From assembly GCA_003231645.1 (NCBI GenBank), contig QIIW01000109.1:1-41478 (forward strand): a stretch of DNA of 41,478 bases. Direction: 5' to 3'. Shown here in pieces: positions 15,289-24,741 of this stretch; position 1 is the stretch's first letter; every line of letters begins with the position of its first letter. The notes beneath the pieces were generated by a model that saw only the letters and a list, made by a program, of their open reading frames with translations, did not search any database and had not been told where the DNA came from. Origin of the DNA: Acidimicrobiia bacterium (GTDB lineage Bacteria; Actinomycetota; Acidimicrobiia; Acidimicrobiales; Aldehydirespiratoraceae). The position numbers and the translations under genes were made by a program.

Positions 15289-16758
15289 ATGCTGGTCGGG
15301 CCGAACACACCGGTATTGATCGGTGTCGGCGCGGTCTCCCAACGACTCGACGAGCCGGGCGCGGGGCTCGACGACACCGGCATGATCGTCGAGGCGGCCC
15401 GGCGGGCCGTCACCGACTCCGGATCCCGCCCGATCCGGTCACGAATCGGTTGGATCGGCTCGACCAGGGGTCTCGGCGGCCGGCGCGACGCCGGGCGGGA
15501 GGTCGCGTCGGTGCTCGGCGTCGAAGCCCATACCGTCGTCGCCGAGGCAGGTATTCCCCAGCAGACCTTGGTGAACATGGCACTGGTGGCGATCTCGGCC
15601 GGTGAGGTGGACGCGGCGGTCGTGTGTGGTGGCGAGGCCAAGTGGCGAGCCGACAACGCACGACGTGCCGGCCTCGATCCGGTGTCGGACCGTTCGCCCA
15701 TCCGCGAGGCCCCCGACGAGGAGCTGGTGCCCTCCGGGGAGATGATCGCGGCTCCGGAGATCGCCATCGGCGCGGCCGTGCCCGTTCAACAGTACGCGAT
15801 GATCGAGAACGCCCGACGGGCCGCCAACGGCTGGAGTATCGACGAGCATCTCGATGGCATCGCCGAGCTGTGGCATCGATTCAACGTGATTGCCGGCACC
15901 CATCCTGCGGCGGCGTTCCCGCAGAGGCGGAGCCTTGAGGCCATCCGTGATCCGGGTCCCGACAACCGGCCGCTCGCGTTTCCCTACAACAGGTGGCATG
16001 TCAGCCAGGGGTCGGTCGACCAGTCGGCGGCGCTGCTGTTGTGTTCGGCCGGGACCGCCGCCGACTGTGGGGTCCCGAAGGATCGTTGGGTGTTCCCCCA
16101 TGTCGGCCTCGAATCGAGCCATTCGCTGTCGCTGTCGCGACGACGTGACCTGCATCGATGGCCGGCAATGAGAGTTCTGGGCGAGGCGGCTCATCAGAGA
16201 ATCGGTCGACCGGTGAGCGATATGGAGTACTTGGAGCTGTACAGCTGTTCCCCGTCGGCGGTTCGTGTCCAACAGACTGAGCTGGGGATCGATGCCGGCC
16301 GTACTCCCACCGTCACCGGCGGCATGACCTTCGCCGGCGGGCCGTTCAACAACTTCGTGTATCAGGCCACCGTTGCCATGGCCCAGCGTCTGCGGTCCGA
16401 TCCGGGGAGCTTCGGGGTGGTCACCGCGGTGAGTGGCCTGCTCGCCAAGCCGGCCTTGGCTGTCTGGAGTGGCCGTCCGCCGGCCAAGCCGGTGATGGTG
16501 GTCGATCTGGTCGTCGAGGCCGCGGCCGCCACCGAAGAGGTTCCGCTCGATGAATCGCCCGATGGCCGCGGATCGGTTGTCACCTACACGGTCGTCCCGG
16601 TCGGCCACGACCCGGCCCGTGTCTGTGTAATCGTCGACCTCGACAGCGGGGCGAGGGGGGTGGCGGCGATCGACGACCCGGAGCTGGCGACGTCGGCCAT
16701 GGCCGACGAACTGATCGGTCGACGGGTGCTCGTGAAGGACACGGAAATGTCGATTTGA
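15289..16758 (+). CDS. Thiolase-like protein (TLP1 type), no catalytic Cys at the usual site
   Basis: 489-aa thiolase-superfamily protein resembling the acetyl-CoA acetyltransferase-like group with an extra C-terminal domain. It starts TPVLIGVGAVSQR, contains VDAAVVCGGEAKW, SCSPSAVRVQQ and GGPFNNFVYQA, then a beta-rich C-terminal segment from about residue 410. In biosynthetic and degradative thiolases the nucleophile is a Cys in the loop after strand 3; here that loop reads AEAGIPQQTLVNMAL and has no Cys. Start ATG 15289 is preferred because it gives the family N-terminus, though GTG 15250 is in frame. It follows the sulfatase gene closely. It may bind acyl-CoA without condensing it, or use another residue. 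Confidence 0.78.
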   Translation: MLVGPNTPVLIGVGAVSQRLDEPGAGLDDTGMIVEAARRAVTDSGSRPIRSRIGWIGSTRGLGGRRDAGREVASVLGVEAHTVVAEAGIPQQTLVNMALVAISAGEVDAAVVCGGEAKWRADNARRAGLDPVSDRSPIREAPDEELVPSGEMIAAPEIAIGAAVPVQQYAMIENARRAANGWSIDEHLDGIAELWHRFNVIAGTHPAAAFPQRRSLEAIRDPGPDNRPLAFPYNRWHVSQGSVDQSAALLLCSAGTAADCGVPKDRWVFPHVGLESSHSLSLSRRRDLHRWPAMRVLGEAAHQRIGRPVSDMEYLELYSCSPSAVRVQQTELGIDAGRTPTVTGGMTFAGGPFNNFVYQATVAMAQRLRSDPGSFGVVTAVSGLLAKPALAVWSGRPPAKPVMVVDLVVEAAAATEEVPLDESPDGRGSVVTYTVVPVGHDPARVCVIVDLDSGARGVAAIDDPELATSAMADELIGRRVLVKDTEMSI

Positions 16759-16794
16759 GCACGCCGCGGTCTGGCACCCGAGCCGGGCCCGGAA

Positions 16795-17961
16795 TCAGCC
16801 TTGGAGGTGGGGGATCAGCCGGTCGAGGATCTCGTCGAGCATCTCGGCCGAGGTGGCGAAGTTGAGCCTTATGTGTTTGTCGCCGCCGTTGCCGAACATC
16901 GAGCCCTCTCCCACGGCCACACGTGCCACCTCGACGAGGCGGTCGGCGGGAGCATCACCCAGGTCACAGGCCCCGAGGTCGAGCCATGCGAGATACGTGG
17001 CGTCGGGGGGATGGAATCTGACCAACGGGGCCTCGGAGCCGATCCTGTCGATCAGTCTCGATCGCATGGCGCCGAGGTGGGCGAGCAAGCCGTCGGTCCA
17101 TTCGTCGCCCGACTCCCAGGCGGCCGACGTGGCGCGGGACCCGACGCAGTTGACATGACCGAGCAGCATGCGCGGGTGGGCGGCGGTGAGCCGGTGCTTC
17201 ACGTCGCGGCTGCCACAGACCAGTACGCTCGCCCGAAGGCCGGAGATGGCGAAGGTCTTGGCGGCCGATGTCGACACGACCACACGGTCCCGGGCCCCGG
17301 CGGCCGTGAGCAACGACCGGTGGTCGATCCCCGGGTAGACGAGATCGCTGTGGATCTCGTCGGAGACGATCATCACCTCGTGGGCCGCGGCCACCGCCAC
17401 CACAGCGTCCATCGTCTCGGTGTCCATGATGCGTCCCGTCGGGTTGTGGGGATGACTCAACAGGATCACCCGGATCCCGGGGTCGGAGTCGAGAATCGAT
17501 TCCAGTTCGTCGACGTGGAACTCCCAGCCGCCGTCGCCCCGACTCAGCGGCCACTCGACCTGGCGTCGTCGGGCGCTGGGGGAGACCTTGAAAAACGGGA
17601 AGTAGACGGGTGTGGTGACGATCACACCGTCACCCGGCTCGCTGAACGCGGTGACCGCTGCCTCGACACCCTGCATCACATCGGTGAGCACCAGGACCAG
17701 AGTGGGATCGACGGTCCAGTCGTGGCGCCGTTTCATCCAGCCGACACACGCCTCGACCAGTCGGTCCTCACGGCCGGTGTAACCGAACAGCCCGGTGTCG
17801 GTGAGGCCCTGGATCGCGTCGACGATCTCGGGCAACGGGGCGAAATCGGTCTCGGCGACCCACGCCGGCAACACATCGGGATCGTAGTGGTTCCACTTGA
17901 GCCCACCGGCGGCGCGACGCGCCGCCGGATCGACGGAGGGATCGAACCGGCTGGAACTCAA
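16795..17961 (-). CDS. MalY/PatB-type PLP-dependent C-S beta-lyase / aminotransferase
   Basis: 388-aa fold-type I PLP enzyme of cystathionine-beta-lyase length. Motifs: [21 protein letters not shown] near the N-terminus (MalY signature), [21 protein letters not shown] and the PLP-lysine region [16 protein letters not shown]. The ORF stays open for 309 more bases but that extension is a shadow of the neighbouring gene. The best start is TTG 17961: GGAGG lies 6 nt upstream and the TTG overlaps the TGA of the dehydrogenase gene (TTGA), mirroring the ATGA couplings seen elsewhere. It is probably co-translated with the mycothiol dehydrogenase and may cleave cysteine or mycothiol-derived S-conjugates; that role is inferred. 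Confidence 0.86.
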   Translation of the reverse strand: MSSSRFDPSVDPAARRAAGGLKWNHYDPDVLPAWVAETDFAPLPEIVDAIQGLTDTGLFGYTGREDRLVEACVGWMKRRHDWTVDPTLVLVLTDVMQGVEAAVTAFSEPGDGVIVTTPVYFPFFKVSPSARRRQVEWPLSRGDGGWEFHVDELESILDSDPGIRVILLSHPHNPTGRIMDTETMDAVVAVAAAHEVMIVSDEIHSDLVYPGIDHRSLLTAAGARDRVVVSTSAAKTFAISGLRASVLVCGSRDVKHRLTAAHPRMLLGHVNCVGSRATSAAWESGDEWTDGLLAHLGAMRSRLIDRIGSEAPLVRFHPPDATYLAWLDLGACDLGDAPADRLVEVARVAVGEGSMFGNGGDKHIRLNFATSAEMLDEILDRLIPHLQG

Positions 17962-19061
17962 GACGCACCTCCGGGACCGAACACGACAACCGAACGCAAC
18001 ACCTCGCCGCGCTCCATTTTGTGGAAGGCCTCCTCGACCCCGTCGAGGGTTATGGTCTCCGATACGAACCCGTCGAGGTCGAGCCGACCCTGCTGGTAGA
18101 GGTCGATCAGCATCGGGAAGTCGCGCGACGGCAGGCAGTCGCCGTACCAGCTCGACTTGAGTGACCCGCCCCGGCCGAACACCTCGAGAAACGGCAGTTC
18201 GATGGTCATGTCGGGGCGTGGCACCCCTACCAGCACCACCGTGCCGGCGAGGTCGCGCGACTCGAAGCACTGGAGGTAGACCTCAGGTAGTCCGATGGCG
18301 TCGATGGCCACGTCGACCCCGTTGCCATCGGTGAGACCGCGGATCGCCTCGACCGGTTCGGTCCTCGACGAGTTGACGGTGTGGGTGGCACCGAAGTGTT
18401 TCGCCCATTCGAGCTTGGTGTCGTTGATGTCGACGGCGATGATCATCGACGCGCCGGCCAGCTGCGAACCGGCGATGGCAGCGTTGCCGACTCCGCCGCA
18501 GCCGAATACCGCCACGGTGTCGCCGCGTCCGACGCCGCCGGTGTTCATGGCTGCACCCAGGCCGGCCATCACTCCGCAGCCGAGCAGCCCGGCCGCAGCC
18601 GGTGATGCCGTCGGGTCGACCTTGGTGCATTGGCCCGCGGCGACCAGCGTTTTGTCGGAGAACGCACCGATTCCGAGGGCGGCCGAGAGATCGGTGCCGT
18701 CGGTGAGGGTCATCTTCCGTGCCGCGTTGTGGGTGTTGAAGCAATACTGCGGCCGGCCACGGCGACATGATCGACATTGGCCACACACCGCGCGCCAGTT
18801 GAGGATCACGAAATCTCCCGGCTTCACGTCGGTGACACCCTCGCCGACCGACTCGACCACTCCGGATGCCTCGTGGCCGAGCAGGAACGGGAACTCGTCG
18901 GAGATGCCACCCTCGCGGTAGTGCAGGTCGGTGTGGCACACGCCGCACGCCTGGATGACCACCACCGCCTCGCCCGGACCGGGGTCGGGGATCACGATCT
19001 CCTCGATCGTGACCGGTGCTCCCTTGCTGCGTGCTGTCACGCCCCTCACCGTCTGCGCCAT
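17958..19061 (-). CDS. mscR: S-(hydroxymethyl)mycothiol dehydrogenase (zinc alcohol dehydrogenase)
   Basis: 367-aa medium-chain Zn-dependent dehydrogenase that oxidises the formaldehyde-mycothiol adduct. [15 protein letters not shown] carries the catalytic zinc Cys; GHEASGVV the His; [15 protein letters not shown] the structural zinc cysteines; [12 protein letters not shown] the NAD-binding loop. The pattern [20 protein letters not shown] and [17 protein letters not shown] is close to actinobacterial MscR as I know it. Start ATG 19061 has GGAGA five bases upstream. Downstream it is coupled (TTGA) to a MalY-like lyase rather than to the metallo-hydrolase commonly found beside mscR. With ino1 in the same window it supports mycothiol as the organism's thiol. 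Confidence 0.87.
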   Translation of the reverse strand: MAQTVRGVTARSKGAPVTIEEIVIPDPGPGEAVVVIQACGVCHTDLHYREGGISDEFPFLLGHEASGVVESVGEGVTDVKPGDFVILNWRAVCGQCRSCRRGRPQYCFNTHNAARKMTLTDGTDLSAALGIGAFSDKTLVAAGQCTKVDPTASPAAAGLLGCGVMAGLGAAMNTGGVGRGDTVAVFGCGGVGNAAIAGSQLAGASMIIAVDINDTKLEWAKHFGATHTVNSSRTEPVEAIRGLTDGNGVDVAIDAIGLPEVYLQCFESRDLAGTVVLVGVPRPDMTIELPFLEVFGRGGSLKSSWYGDCLPSRDFPMLIDLYQQGRLDLDGFVSETITLDGVEEAFHKMERGEVLRSVVVFGPGGAS

Positions 19062-19107
19062 GGCGTCTCCTTGCTCGTATGAGTTCGGCTGGTCAGCCGG
19101 ACCGATG

Positions 19108-20094
19108 TCAGACCGGCGTGTTCACATCGATCACGACCCGGCCCCGAATGCGGCCGGCGATGATGTCCTCGGCGAGTTCGGGTAGGCGTCGGAACGGTTC
19201 AACAGTGGTCATCGAATCGAGTAGGCCCAAGTCCAGGTCGTGGGCCAGCCGACTCCAGGCCAGATCACGCCGGCCTGCCGGTTGGGTCACCGAGTTGACA
19301 CCGGCGAGAGTGACCCCCCGCAGGATGAACGGATGGACCGAGGTGGGCAGGTCGGCTCCACCGGCCAACCCGCATGCCGCCACGCAGCCGTTGTCGCGGG
19401 TGGTGGCCAGCACGTTGGCGAGGGTGGTGGAGCCGACGGCGTCGACTGCACCGGCCCAGCGGGCTCGGGCCAGAGGGGGCACGTCGCCGGTGAGTTCGGC
19501 TCGGTCGATCACCTCGGTCGCGCCCAGCGACCGCAGGTAGTCGGCCTCCGAGGCCCGCCCGGTGGATGCCACCACCTCATGGCCGAGCCCGGCCAATACG
19601 GCCACCGTCACGCCACCCACCCCGCCGGACGCACCGGTGACCACCACCGGTCCCGAGCCGGGGGTAACGCCGTGTTCCTCCAGAGCCAGCACACAGAGCA
19701 TGGCCGTGTAGCCGGCGGTACCAATCGCCATCGCGTGGCGGGTGTCGATCCCGGGAGGGAGACGGGTCAGCCAGTCACCCGAGACCCGATTGCGTTGGGT
19801 GTAACCACCCCAGAACTTCTCTCCGGTGAGCCAGCCGTTGAGGACCACGCGGTCCCCGGCCGACCACCGACTGTCGGAACTTTCGGTCACCACACCGGCC
19901 AGATCGATCCCGGGCACGATCGGGAAGGCCCGCAGGATGGGCCCGCCGGTGAGAGCGAGCCCGTCCTTGTAGTTGAGCGTGGAGTACTCGACGTCGACGG
20001 TCACGTTGCCGTCGGGCAGATCGGTTTCGTCGAGTCGGGTGAAGGCGACGTGCCGACCGTCGTCGTCCTTGGTGACGAGAAGTGCGCTGAACAT
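19108..20094 (-). CDS. Acrylyl-CoA reductase-like / YhdH-type NADPH reductase
   Basis: 328-aa MDR-family reductase without structural zinc, of AcuI/YhdH length. Signature: [12 protein letters not shown] near residue 40 and [10 protein letters not shown], then the NADPH-binding [21 protein letters not shown]. It reduces acryloyl-CoA or similar electrophilic enoyl compounds. The frame opens further upstream, but ATG 20094 is chosen because TACGTT lies 7 nt upstream on the minus strand (leaderless) and the N-terminus [13 protein letters not shown] matches the family. It is divergent from the F420 enzyme gene. Specific substrate not determinable here. Confidence 0.86.
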   Translation of the reverse strand: MFSALLVTKDDDGRHVAFTRLDETDLPDGNVTVDVEYSTLNYKDGLALTGGPILRAFPIVPGIDLAGVVTESSDSRWSAGDRVVLNGWLTGEKFWGGYTQRNRVSGDWLTRLPPGIDTRHAMAIGTAGYTAMLCVLALEEHGVTPGSGPVVVTGASGGVGGVTVAVLAGLGHEVVASTGRASEADYLRSLGATEVIDRAELTGDVPPLARARWAGAVDAVGSTTLANVLATTRDNGCVAACGLAGGADLPTSVHPFILRGVTLAGVNSVTQPAGRRDLAWSRLAHDLDLGLLDSMTTVEPFRRLPELAEDIIAGRIRGRVVIDVNTPV

Positions 20095-20101
20095 GTGCGT
20101 G

Positions 20102-20107
20102 AACGTA
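20102..20107 (-). promoter_or_regulatory. Leaderless -10 box (TACGTT) of the AcuI-like gene
   Basis: On the minus strand TACGTT is followed by 7 nt and ATG 20094. It sets the start downstream of 26 in-frame codons that lack family character. Confidence 0.45.
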
Positions 20108-20153
20108 CCCCAGCGCGGCATGATGCCGGGCAGCCGCCGATCAGGAGCATCAG

Positions 20154-21017
20154 GTGAAGTTCGGAATCGCATTCGCCAATACCATGTCGTTCGTGAGCGG
20201 GGAGGGCGCGGCTCTGCTCGGTCGGTGCGCCGAGGAGGCCGGATTCGATTCGGTGTGGACGGTGGAGCACGTGGTGTACCCGGAGGGCTACGAGTCGACC
20301 TACCCCTACGCTCCCGACGGCAGGATGCCCGGATCGGGCGCCAATCCGATCCCCGATCCGCTTGTCTGGCTGGCCCATGTCTCGGCCGTCACCACCACTC
20401 TCAGACTCGCCACCGGCATCTCGTTACTACCCGAACGCAGCCCCCTCCTGTTTGCCAAGGAGGTGGCCACCCTCGACGCCATGTCGGGTGGACGTGTCGA
20501 GCTCGGCATAGGTATCGGTTGGCTCAGGGAGGAGTTCGATGCGCTGGATGTTCCGTGGTCCCGCCGCGGCCCTCGTACCGAGGAATACGTGGAGGTCATG
20601 CGGGCCCTGTGGGCCGGTGATGATGTCAGTTTCCACGGCGAGTTCATCGACTTCGACCGCATCAGTTCCAACCCGAAGCCGATCAACGGTCGGGTACCGA
20701 TCCACATCGGGGGTCACAGCGAGGCGGCGGCCCGGCGCGCCGGTCGCGTGGGCGATGGCTTCTGGCCGGTGAGCGGCGACCTCGCCGAATTGATCGTATC
20801 GGCTCGTCGGGCGGCGGAGGATGCCGGCCGCGATCCCTCCGTCATCGAGATGAGTGGGCAGCACCGGGGCCTGTTCGGCGACGATCCGGCGGCGGCGGTC
20901 GAGGAACTCGAATCGTGGGACGTCGACCGGGCGGTCGTGCCGTCGTTCATGTTCCGACGTGACACCGCCGATGCTCTTGCCGCCTTCGGCGAAAGGGTCA
21001 TCGCTCCCTGCGGCTGA
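20154..21017 (+). CDS. LLM-class F420-dependent oxidoreductase
   Basis: 287-aa luciferase-like TIM-barrel protein. Typical segments are GRCAEEAGFDSVWTVEHV, LRLATGISLLPERSPLLFAKEVATLD and GGRVELGIGIGWLREEF, the last being the cofactor-binding GIGIGW element, then VPIHIGGHSEAAARRAGRVGDGF. Such enzymes use F420 (or FMN) for hydride transfer to small organic substrates. GTG 20154 has AGGAG about 7 nt upstream. The last 20 bp overlap the convergent hydrolase gene. Substrate unknown; related to a second LLM gene at 26693. Confidence 0.88.
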   Translation: MKFGIAFANTMSFVSGEGAALLGRCAEEAGFDSVWTVEHVVYPEGYESTYPYAPDGRMPGSGANPIPDPLVWLAHVSAVTTTLRLATGISLLPERSPLLFAKEVATLDAMSGGRVELGIGIGWLREEFDALDVPWSRRGPRTEEYVEVMRALWAGDDVSFHGEFIDFDRISSNPKPINGRVPIHIGGHSEAAARRAGRVGDGFWPVSGDLAELIVSARRAAEDAGRDPSVIEMSGQHRGLFGDDPAAAVEELESWDVDRAVVPSFMFRRDTADALAAFGERVIAPCG

Positions 21018-21891
21018 ACGCGGTCGAGTGGTCCCAGTCGGCGAGCAGACTCCGGATCGCCGTGATGAGAATGAGAGGCACATCGAGCATCGGGTGATGT
21101 CCGGCGGTCGGCAGTTCGATCACCGGGGCCACGCGGCCGAGCTTGTCGTACATGTATTCGCCGATGTCAGGTGTGACCAGGCCGTTCTCGCATCGGAGCA
21201 GCGACACCCGGCACCTGACCTGCCCGAGAAGGTCGGCTGCTTCGTGCCGTCTGACAAGGAAGACCGAAGAGTCGAATTTCCAGTGCCAACGATTGTCGTC
21301 GGAGTCGAGTCGAAGTGAGTGCCGGGCAATGAAGTCGCGAACGTAGGGCAGATACACGTCCTGTTCCGGGACGGTACGGAACCGGGCCCACGCCTCGGCG
21401 GGATCCGTGTAGGTCTTGGGGTGCTTGAACCGGTCGATCGATCGGGCCTGCATCACCTCCGGATCTTCGACCATGATCGGAGAGTCGATGATGATCGCCC
21501 CGGCCAGCATGTCGGCGTGGCGCGCCGCGGTGGCCACCGTGACGAAGCCACCCATCGAGTGGCCGACCATGACCGGCCTTGCGTCGAACCCGGCGTGGTC
21601 GATGACGGCCGCGACCTCGTCGCACCAGCCGTCGAGGGTGTAGGTCTCGCGCCAGTCGCTGTCACCGTGGCCCGACAGATCTATCGCTGCCACACGATGG
21701 TCGGCGGTGAACGCCGGCGCGATATGGCTCCACCAGTGGGCGTGGGCCGCGCCGCCATGAGTGAAAATGATTCCCGGTCGATGCTTCTCACCCCAGGTGA
21801 GGTAGTTGATCTCGGCGTCGTCGACCGCGATCCGGTGGGATTCGGGCTCACAGGCGACGGCCCTGGTGAACCAGTCCGGTGTGTCGGTCAT
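20998..21891 (-). CDS. Alpha/beta hydrolase
   Basis: 297-aa hydrolase. FTHGGAAHAHWW forms the oxyanion hole, AIDLSGHGDSD the strand-4 motif, VGHSMGGF the nucleophile elbow (Ser112), with a late TAGHHPMLD supplying the His. The frame stays open to 23811 but everything beyond 21891 is the shadow of the Ppx gene. ATG 21891 overlaps the Ppx/GppA stop (ATGA), so it is the third gene of an MFS-Ppx-hydrolase operon. Substrate unknown. Confidence 0.87.
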   Translation of the reverse strand: MTDTPDWFTRAVACEPESHRIAVDDAEINYLTWGEKHRPGIIFTHGGAAHAHWWSHIAPAFTADHRVAAIDLSGHGDSDWRETYTLDGWCDEVAAVIDHAGFDARPVMVGHSMGGFVTVATAARHADMLAGAIIIDSPIMVEDPEVMQARSIDRFKHPKTYTDPAEAWARFRTVPEQDVYLPYVRDFIARHSLRLDSDDNRWHWKFDSSVFLVRRHEAADLLGQVRCRVSLLRCENGLVTPDIGEYMYDKLGRVAPVIELPTAGHHPMLDVPLILITAIRSLLADWDHSTAFSRRER

Positions 21892-23489
21892 CGATTCGTT
21901 CCTTCCGCGCGTTCCCCGGCGTCCGGTCGGTCCACGGCCCGGAATTCGACCCGCCGTCCGAGTGCCTCCATGAGCAGACTCCGTCGTTCCCGTGCCGTGA
22001 ACAATTCGAGCTCCACGTCGGCACCGGGGTCGGTGAACAGCTCGATCGTCAGTACGTCGTCGTCGAAGCGGACACCGAGACCGGAGAAGACCCGCCGGTA
22101 GGTGCGATCGAACCCGATCGCCACCCGCAACATTCCGGCCAGTACTCTGACTCGTTGACGGTCGGTGGGACCGAGTGCGGCGAACGGTGGATGCTTCTCC
22201 TTCGGATGGCTCTTGCGGTGGTAGCGCGCCACCTGTGCGATCAGCTCGATTTCGTGGTCCGTGAACCCCAACAAATGTTCGGAGTTGCGGATCACGTAGT
22301 AGGAGTGCTTGTGATGACTGGAGTGGGCGACGAAGCGTCCGACATTGTGAAGCAGGCCGGCGGCTTCGAGTACGTCGAGGTCGTCGTCGTCGAGACCGTG
22401 GAGATCGTGGGTCAGGGCGAAGAGCTGCAACGCCAGGTTGGTGGCGTGTTCGGCGTGGACGATGTCTTCCTCGTAACGCGACGCCACCGTCAGTACGCTC
22501 GCCCGCCGAATGTTGCCGAGATGATGCAATGCGTCGTGGGTGTCGCGCCGGCGGGCGAGGCGATCGAGCACCACGCCTTCTCGCAGGGCATGCGACGACA
22601 CCCTCATCTCGTCGATCTCGAGCGACTCGAATAGTTGTTGCAACAGCACGGCACCGGCGACGATCACGTCGGCGCGGTGCTCGTCGAGACCGGCCAGGCC
22701 GCGCCTCGACTCGGGTGTGTGCCGTGAGACGATGTCGGCCACCACCGCGTTGAGGTCTCCGGTGCCGAGGAGCAGATTGTCGATCGAACGAACCTCGGTG
22801 CCCGAACGGACCGCGGCCATCCGGGCCAGGTTCTCGATCGTTCCCGAGCAGCCGACCGCGATCGAGTGACCGAGGGAGGCAATCTCCTTGGCCACCGGGG
22901 CGAGGAAGGCCCGAACGTGACGGCGACATGCCTTGACCGAACCTTCGGTGACGACACCGTCGGGGAAGAACCGATTGGTGAGCCTCACATGGCCCAGCTT
23001 CAGCGAGCGGGTCAGCAGCGGTCGGGTCCCCTCGCCGATCACGAGTTCGGTGGAGCCGCCGCCGATGTCGATCACGAGATGGCGTCGATCGGCCATCGGC
23101 ACGGCGCCCAACGCTCCGAGATGGATCAGTCGGGCCTCCTCGACCCCGGAGATCACCTCGACGTCGATCCCGGCTTCCTCCCGGGCACGCCGCAGGAAAA
23201 CGTCGCGATCCTCGGCCTCGCGAACGGCGCTCGTTGCCACCGCGACGATGTCGGCATCGTGGGCCTGGGCGATCCGACGGAAGCGCTGCAGCGCGCCGAT
23301 GGCCCGGTCGATCGCCTCCGGGTCGAGTGCTTTCATGTCGCGGAAGCCCGATCCGAGCCGCACCGGCGTTCTCTCGCGGGCGAGAATCTCGGGTGGTCCT
23401 CCCGGCATCGGCCGCGCCACCACCAGATGCACCGAGTTGGTGCCGATGTCGACGGCGGCGAGCGCCCGGGGCGTGGTTTGACGGTTCAT
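21888..23489 (-). CDS. Ppx/GppA exopolyphosphatase with HD-like C-terminal domain
   Basis: 533-aa protein. N-terminal ASKHA fold: AAVDIGTNSVHLVVAR (phosphate 1), VATSAVREAEDRD, ISGVEEARLIHLGA, and VIDIGGGSTELVIG (phosphate 2), ending around residue 310. The C-terminal domain has LHNVGRFVAHSSHHKHSYYVI and VARYHRKSHPK, an HD-family fold where the second metal residue of the usual HD pair is Asn (HN). It degrades polyphosphate or converts pppGpp to ppGpp. Both ends overlap neighbours by four bases (ATGA), indicating tight coupling with the MFS and hydrolase genes. Confidence 0.9.
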   Translation of the reverse strand: MNRQTTPRALAAVDIGTNSVHLVVARPMPGGPPEILARERTPVRLGSGFRDMKALDPEAIDRAIGALQRFRRIAQAHDADIVAVATSAVREAEDRDVFLRRAREEAGIDVEVISGVEEARLIHLGALGAVPMADRRHLVIDIGGGSTELVIGEGTRPLLTRSLKLGHVRLTNRFFPDGVVTEGSVKACRRHVRAFLAPVAKEIASLGHSIAVGCSGTIENLARMAAVRSGTEVRSIDNLLLGTGDLNAVVADIVSRHTPESRRGLAGLDEHRADVIVAGAVLLQQLFESLEIDEMRVSSHALREGVVLDRLARRRDTHDALHHLGNIRRASVLTVASRYEEDIVHAEHATNLALQLFALTHDLHGLDDDDLDVLEAAGLLHNVGRFVAHSSHHKHSYYVIRNSEHLLGFTDHEIELIAQVARYHRKSHPKEKHPPFAALGPTDRQRVRVLAGMLRVAIGFDRTYRRVFSGLGVRFDDDVLTIELFTDPGADVELELFTARERRSLLMEALGRRVEFRAVDRPDAGERAEGTNR

Positions 23490-24673
23490 CTGCGACTCCG
23501 TGGGCCCACCTCGGCGAATCTGATGGTGGGCTCGACGTCACCGATGATCCGGCCGCTCGAGGCCAGAGCCACGGCGGTGATCGCGGCGGCGACGAGGAAA
23601 CCCGTGGGTCGGTCGGTGGCGTCGGCGACGACACCGATGAGTGGTCCCCCGATACCGAACGCCAGATCGAAAAACATCGAGAAACTGCCGATGGCGTGGC
23701 TTCGCTCGGCCTCGGGAGCGGTGTCGACCACCAGGGCGAACAGCGCAGGGAACAGGAAGGTCTGGGCGACGGCGATGGTGCCGGCGCCGACGTAGACGCC
23801 GGTCGGGGCACGCCATGCCCACAGGAGAAGCAGGCCGACGATGCCGAACGACAGCGAGATCCGGGTGGTGAGGATCGGGCCGAGACGATCGGGGAGTCGG
23901 GCTCCGACGATTCGCAGAACCAGCACCACGACCGCGAAGACGGTGAATACGGTGCCGGTGTTTGAGATTCCCACCTCTTCGGCGTGCAGCGCGGCGAAGG
24001 CCAGGAAGCTGGTGTAGCCGAGGAGACCGAGAAACATCACCATGCCGGGTCGATACGCCGCTGGATGGACGAACTTTTTCGGCCCGGCTCGCCCGGGTGG
24101 CTCGGAGGGAGCCCCGGGAGCGGCAGAGCCGACCAGCGCGGCCGAGACGGCGAGAGCGCCGGCCAGCAGCCAGGTGGTGTCGGTGCTCCAGTGGTTGGCG
24201 ACGGCCTCCCCCAGCGGTGGCCCCAGCGCCACCGATCCGTAGATGGTGAGAGAGAAGTAGGAGGCGGCTTCACCGCGTCGGTCGTGGGGGGATAGATCCT
24301 GAATGGCGGTGGCGGCGCCCACGAACAGTCCGGCCTCCCCGAACCCGGCCAGCATGCGCATGGCGATCACGGCCGGGATCGAGCCGGCGAGCGACAGCAT
24401 CGCGGTGGCGAGCCCGGCGATCAGCGCGCCGCCCATGATCAGAGTACGGCGGCCCCGTCGATCACCAATCGAACCGGCCACCGGCCGCACGATCGCCGCC
24501 GCCACGCCGAAAGATCCGACGGCCAGACCGACCTGAGTGGATGTGCCGCCGAGGCCCTCCTTGACGAACAGCGGCAGCACCGACAGCGTGAGGTTGAGCC
24601 CCATGAAGTAGAGGCTGCTGACCATGCAGATGAGAAGAAACCGGGGCGTCAGCAGCCGCGAGGTGTGGGGCAC
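23486..24673 (-). CDS. MFS transporter
   Basis: 395-aa major facilitator with about 12 membrane helices. Helix 2-3 loop GSIGDRRGRRTLIMGG is the classical MFS motif A. Helix 4-5 region shows MRMLAGFGEAGLFVGAATAIQD, and the second half has GARLPDRLGPILTTR. Start GTG 24673 has no strong ribosome binding site. Its stop overlaps the Ppx/GppA start (ATGA), making it the first gene of that minus-strand operon. Substrate cannot be predicted. Confidence 0.85.
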   Translation of the reverse strand: MPHTSRLLTPRFLLICMVSSLYFMGLNLTLSVLPLFVKEGLGGTSTQVGLAVGSFGVAAAIVRPVAGSIGDRRGRRTLIMGGALIAGLATAMLSLAGSIPAVIAMRMLAGFGEAGLFVGAATAIQDLSPHDRRGEAASYFSLTIYGSVALGPPLGEAVANHWSTDTTWLLAGALAVSAALVGSAAPGAPSEPPGRAGPKKFVHPAAYRPGMVMFLGLLGYTSFLAFAALHAEEVGISNTGTVFTVFAVVVLVLRIVGARLPDRLGPILTTRISLSFGIVGLLLLWAWRAPTGVYVGAGTIAVAQTFLFPALFALVVDTAPEAERSHAIGSFSMFFDLAFGIGGPLIGVVADATDRPTGFLVAAAITAVALASSGRIIGDVEPTIRFAEVGPRSRR

Positions 24674-24741
24674 GGGGGTGAGCTTGGCCGCGTCTCGTCC
24701 GACTCACAACTCGGGTGCGGCGCCGATCTCGCGACCCGGTC

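Noticed and set aside
16759..16794. Rho-independent terminator between the thiolase-like and MalY genes
   Set aside because: Only short GC palindromes and no loop plus U-tract; not convincing.
20998..23811. A 937-aa minus-strand ORF spanning the hydrolase and beyond
   Set aside because: Everything upstream of 21891 is Arg/Pro-rich shadow translation of the Ppx/GppA gene; only the last 297 codons look like a real protein.
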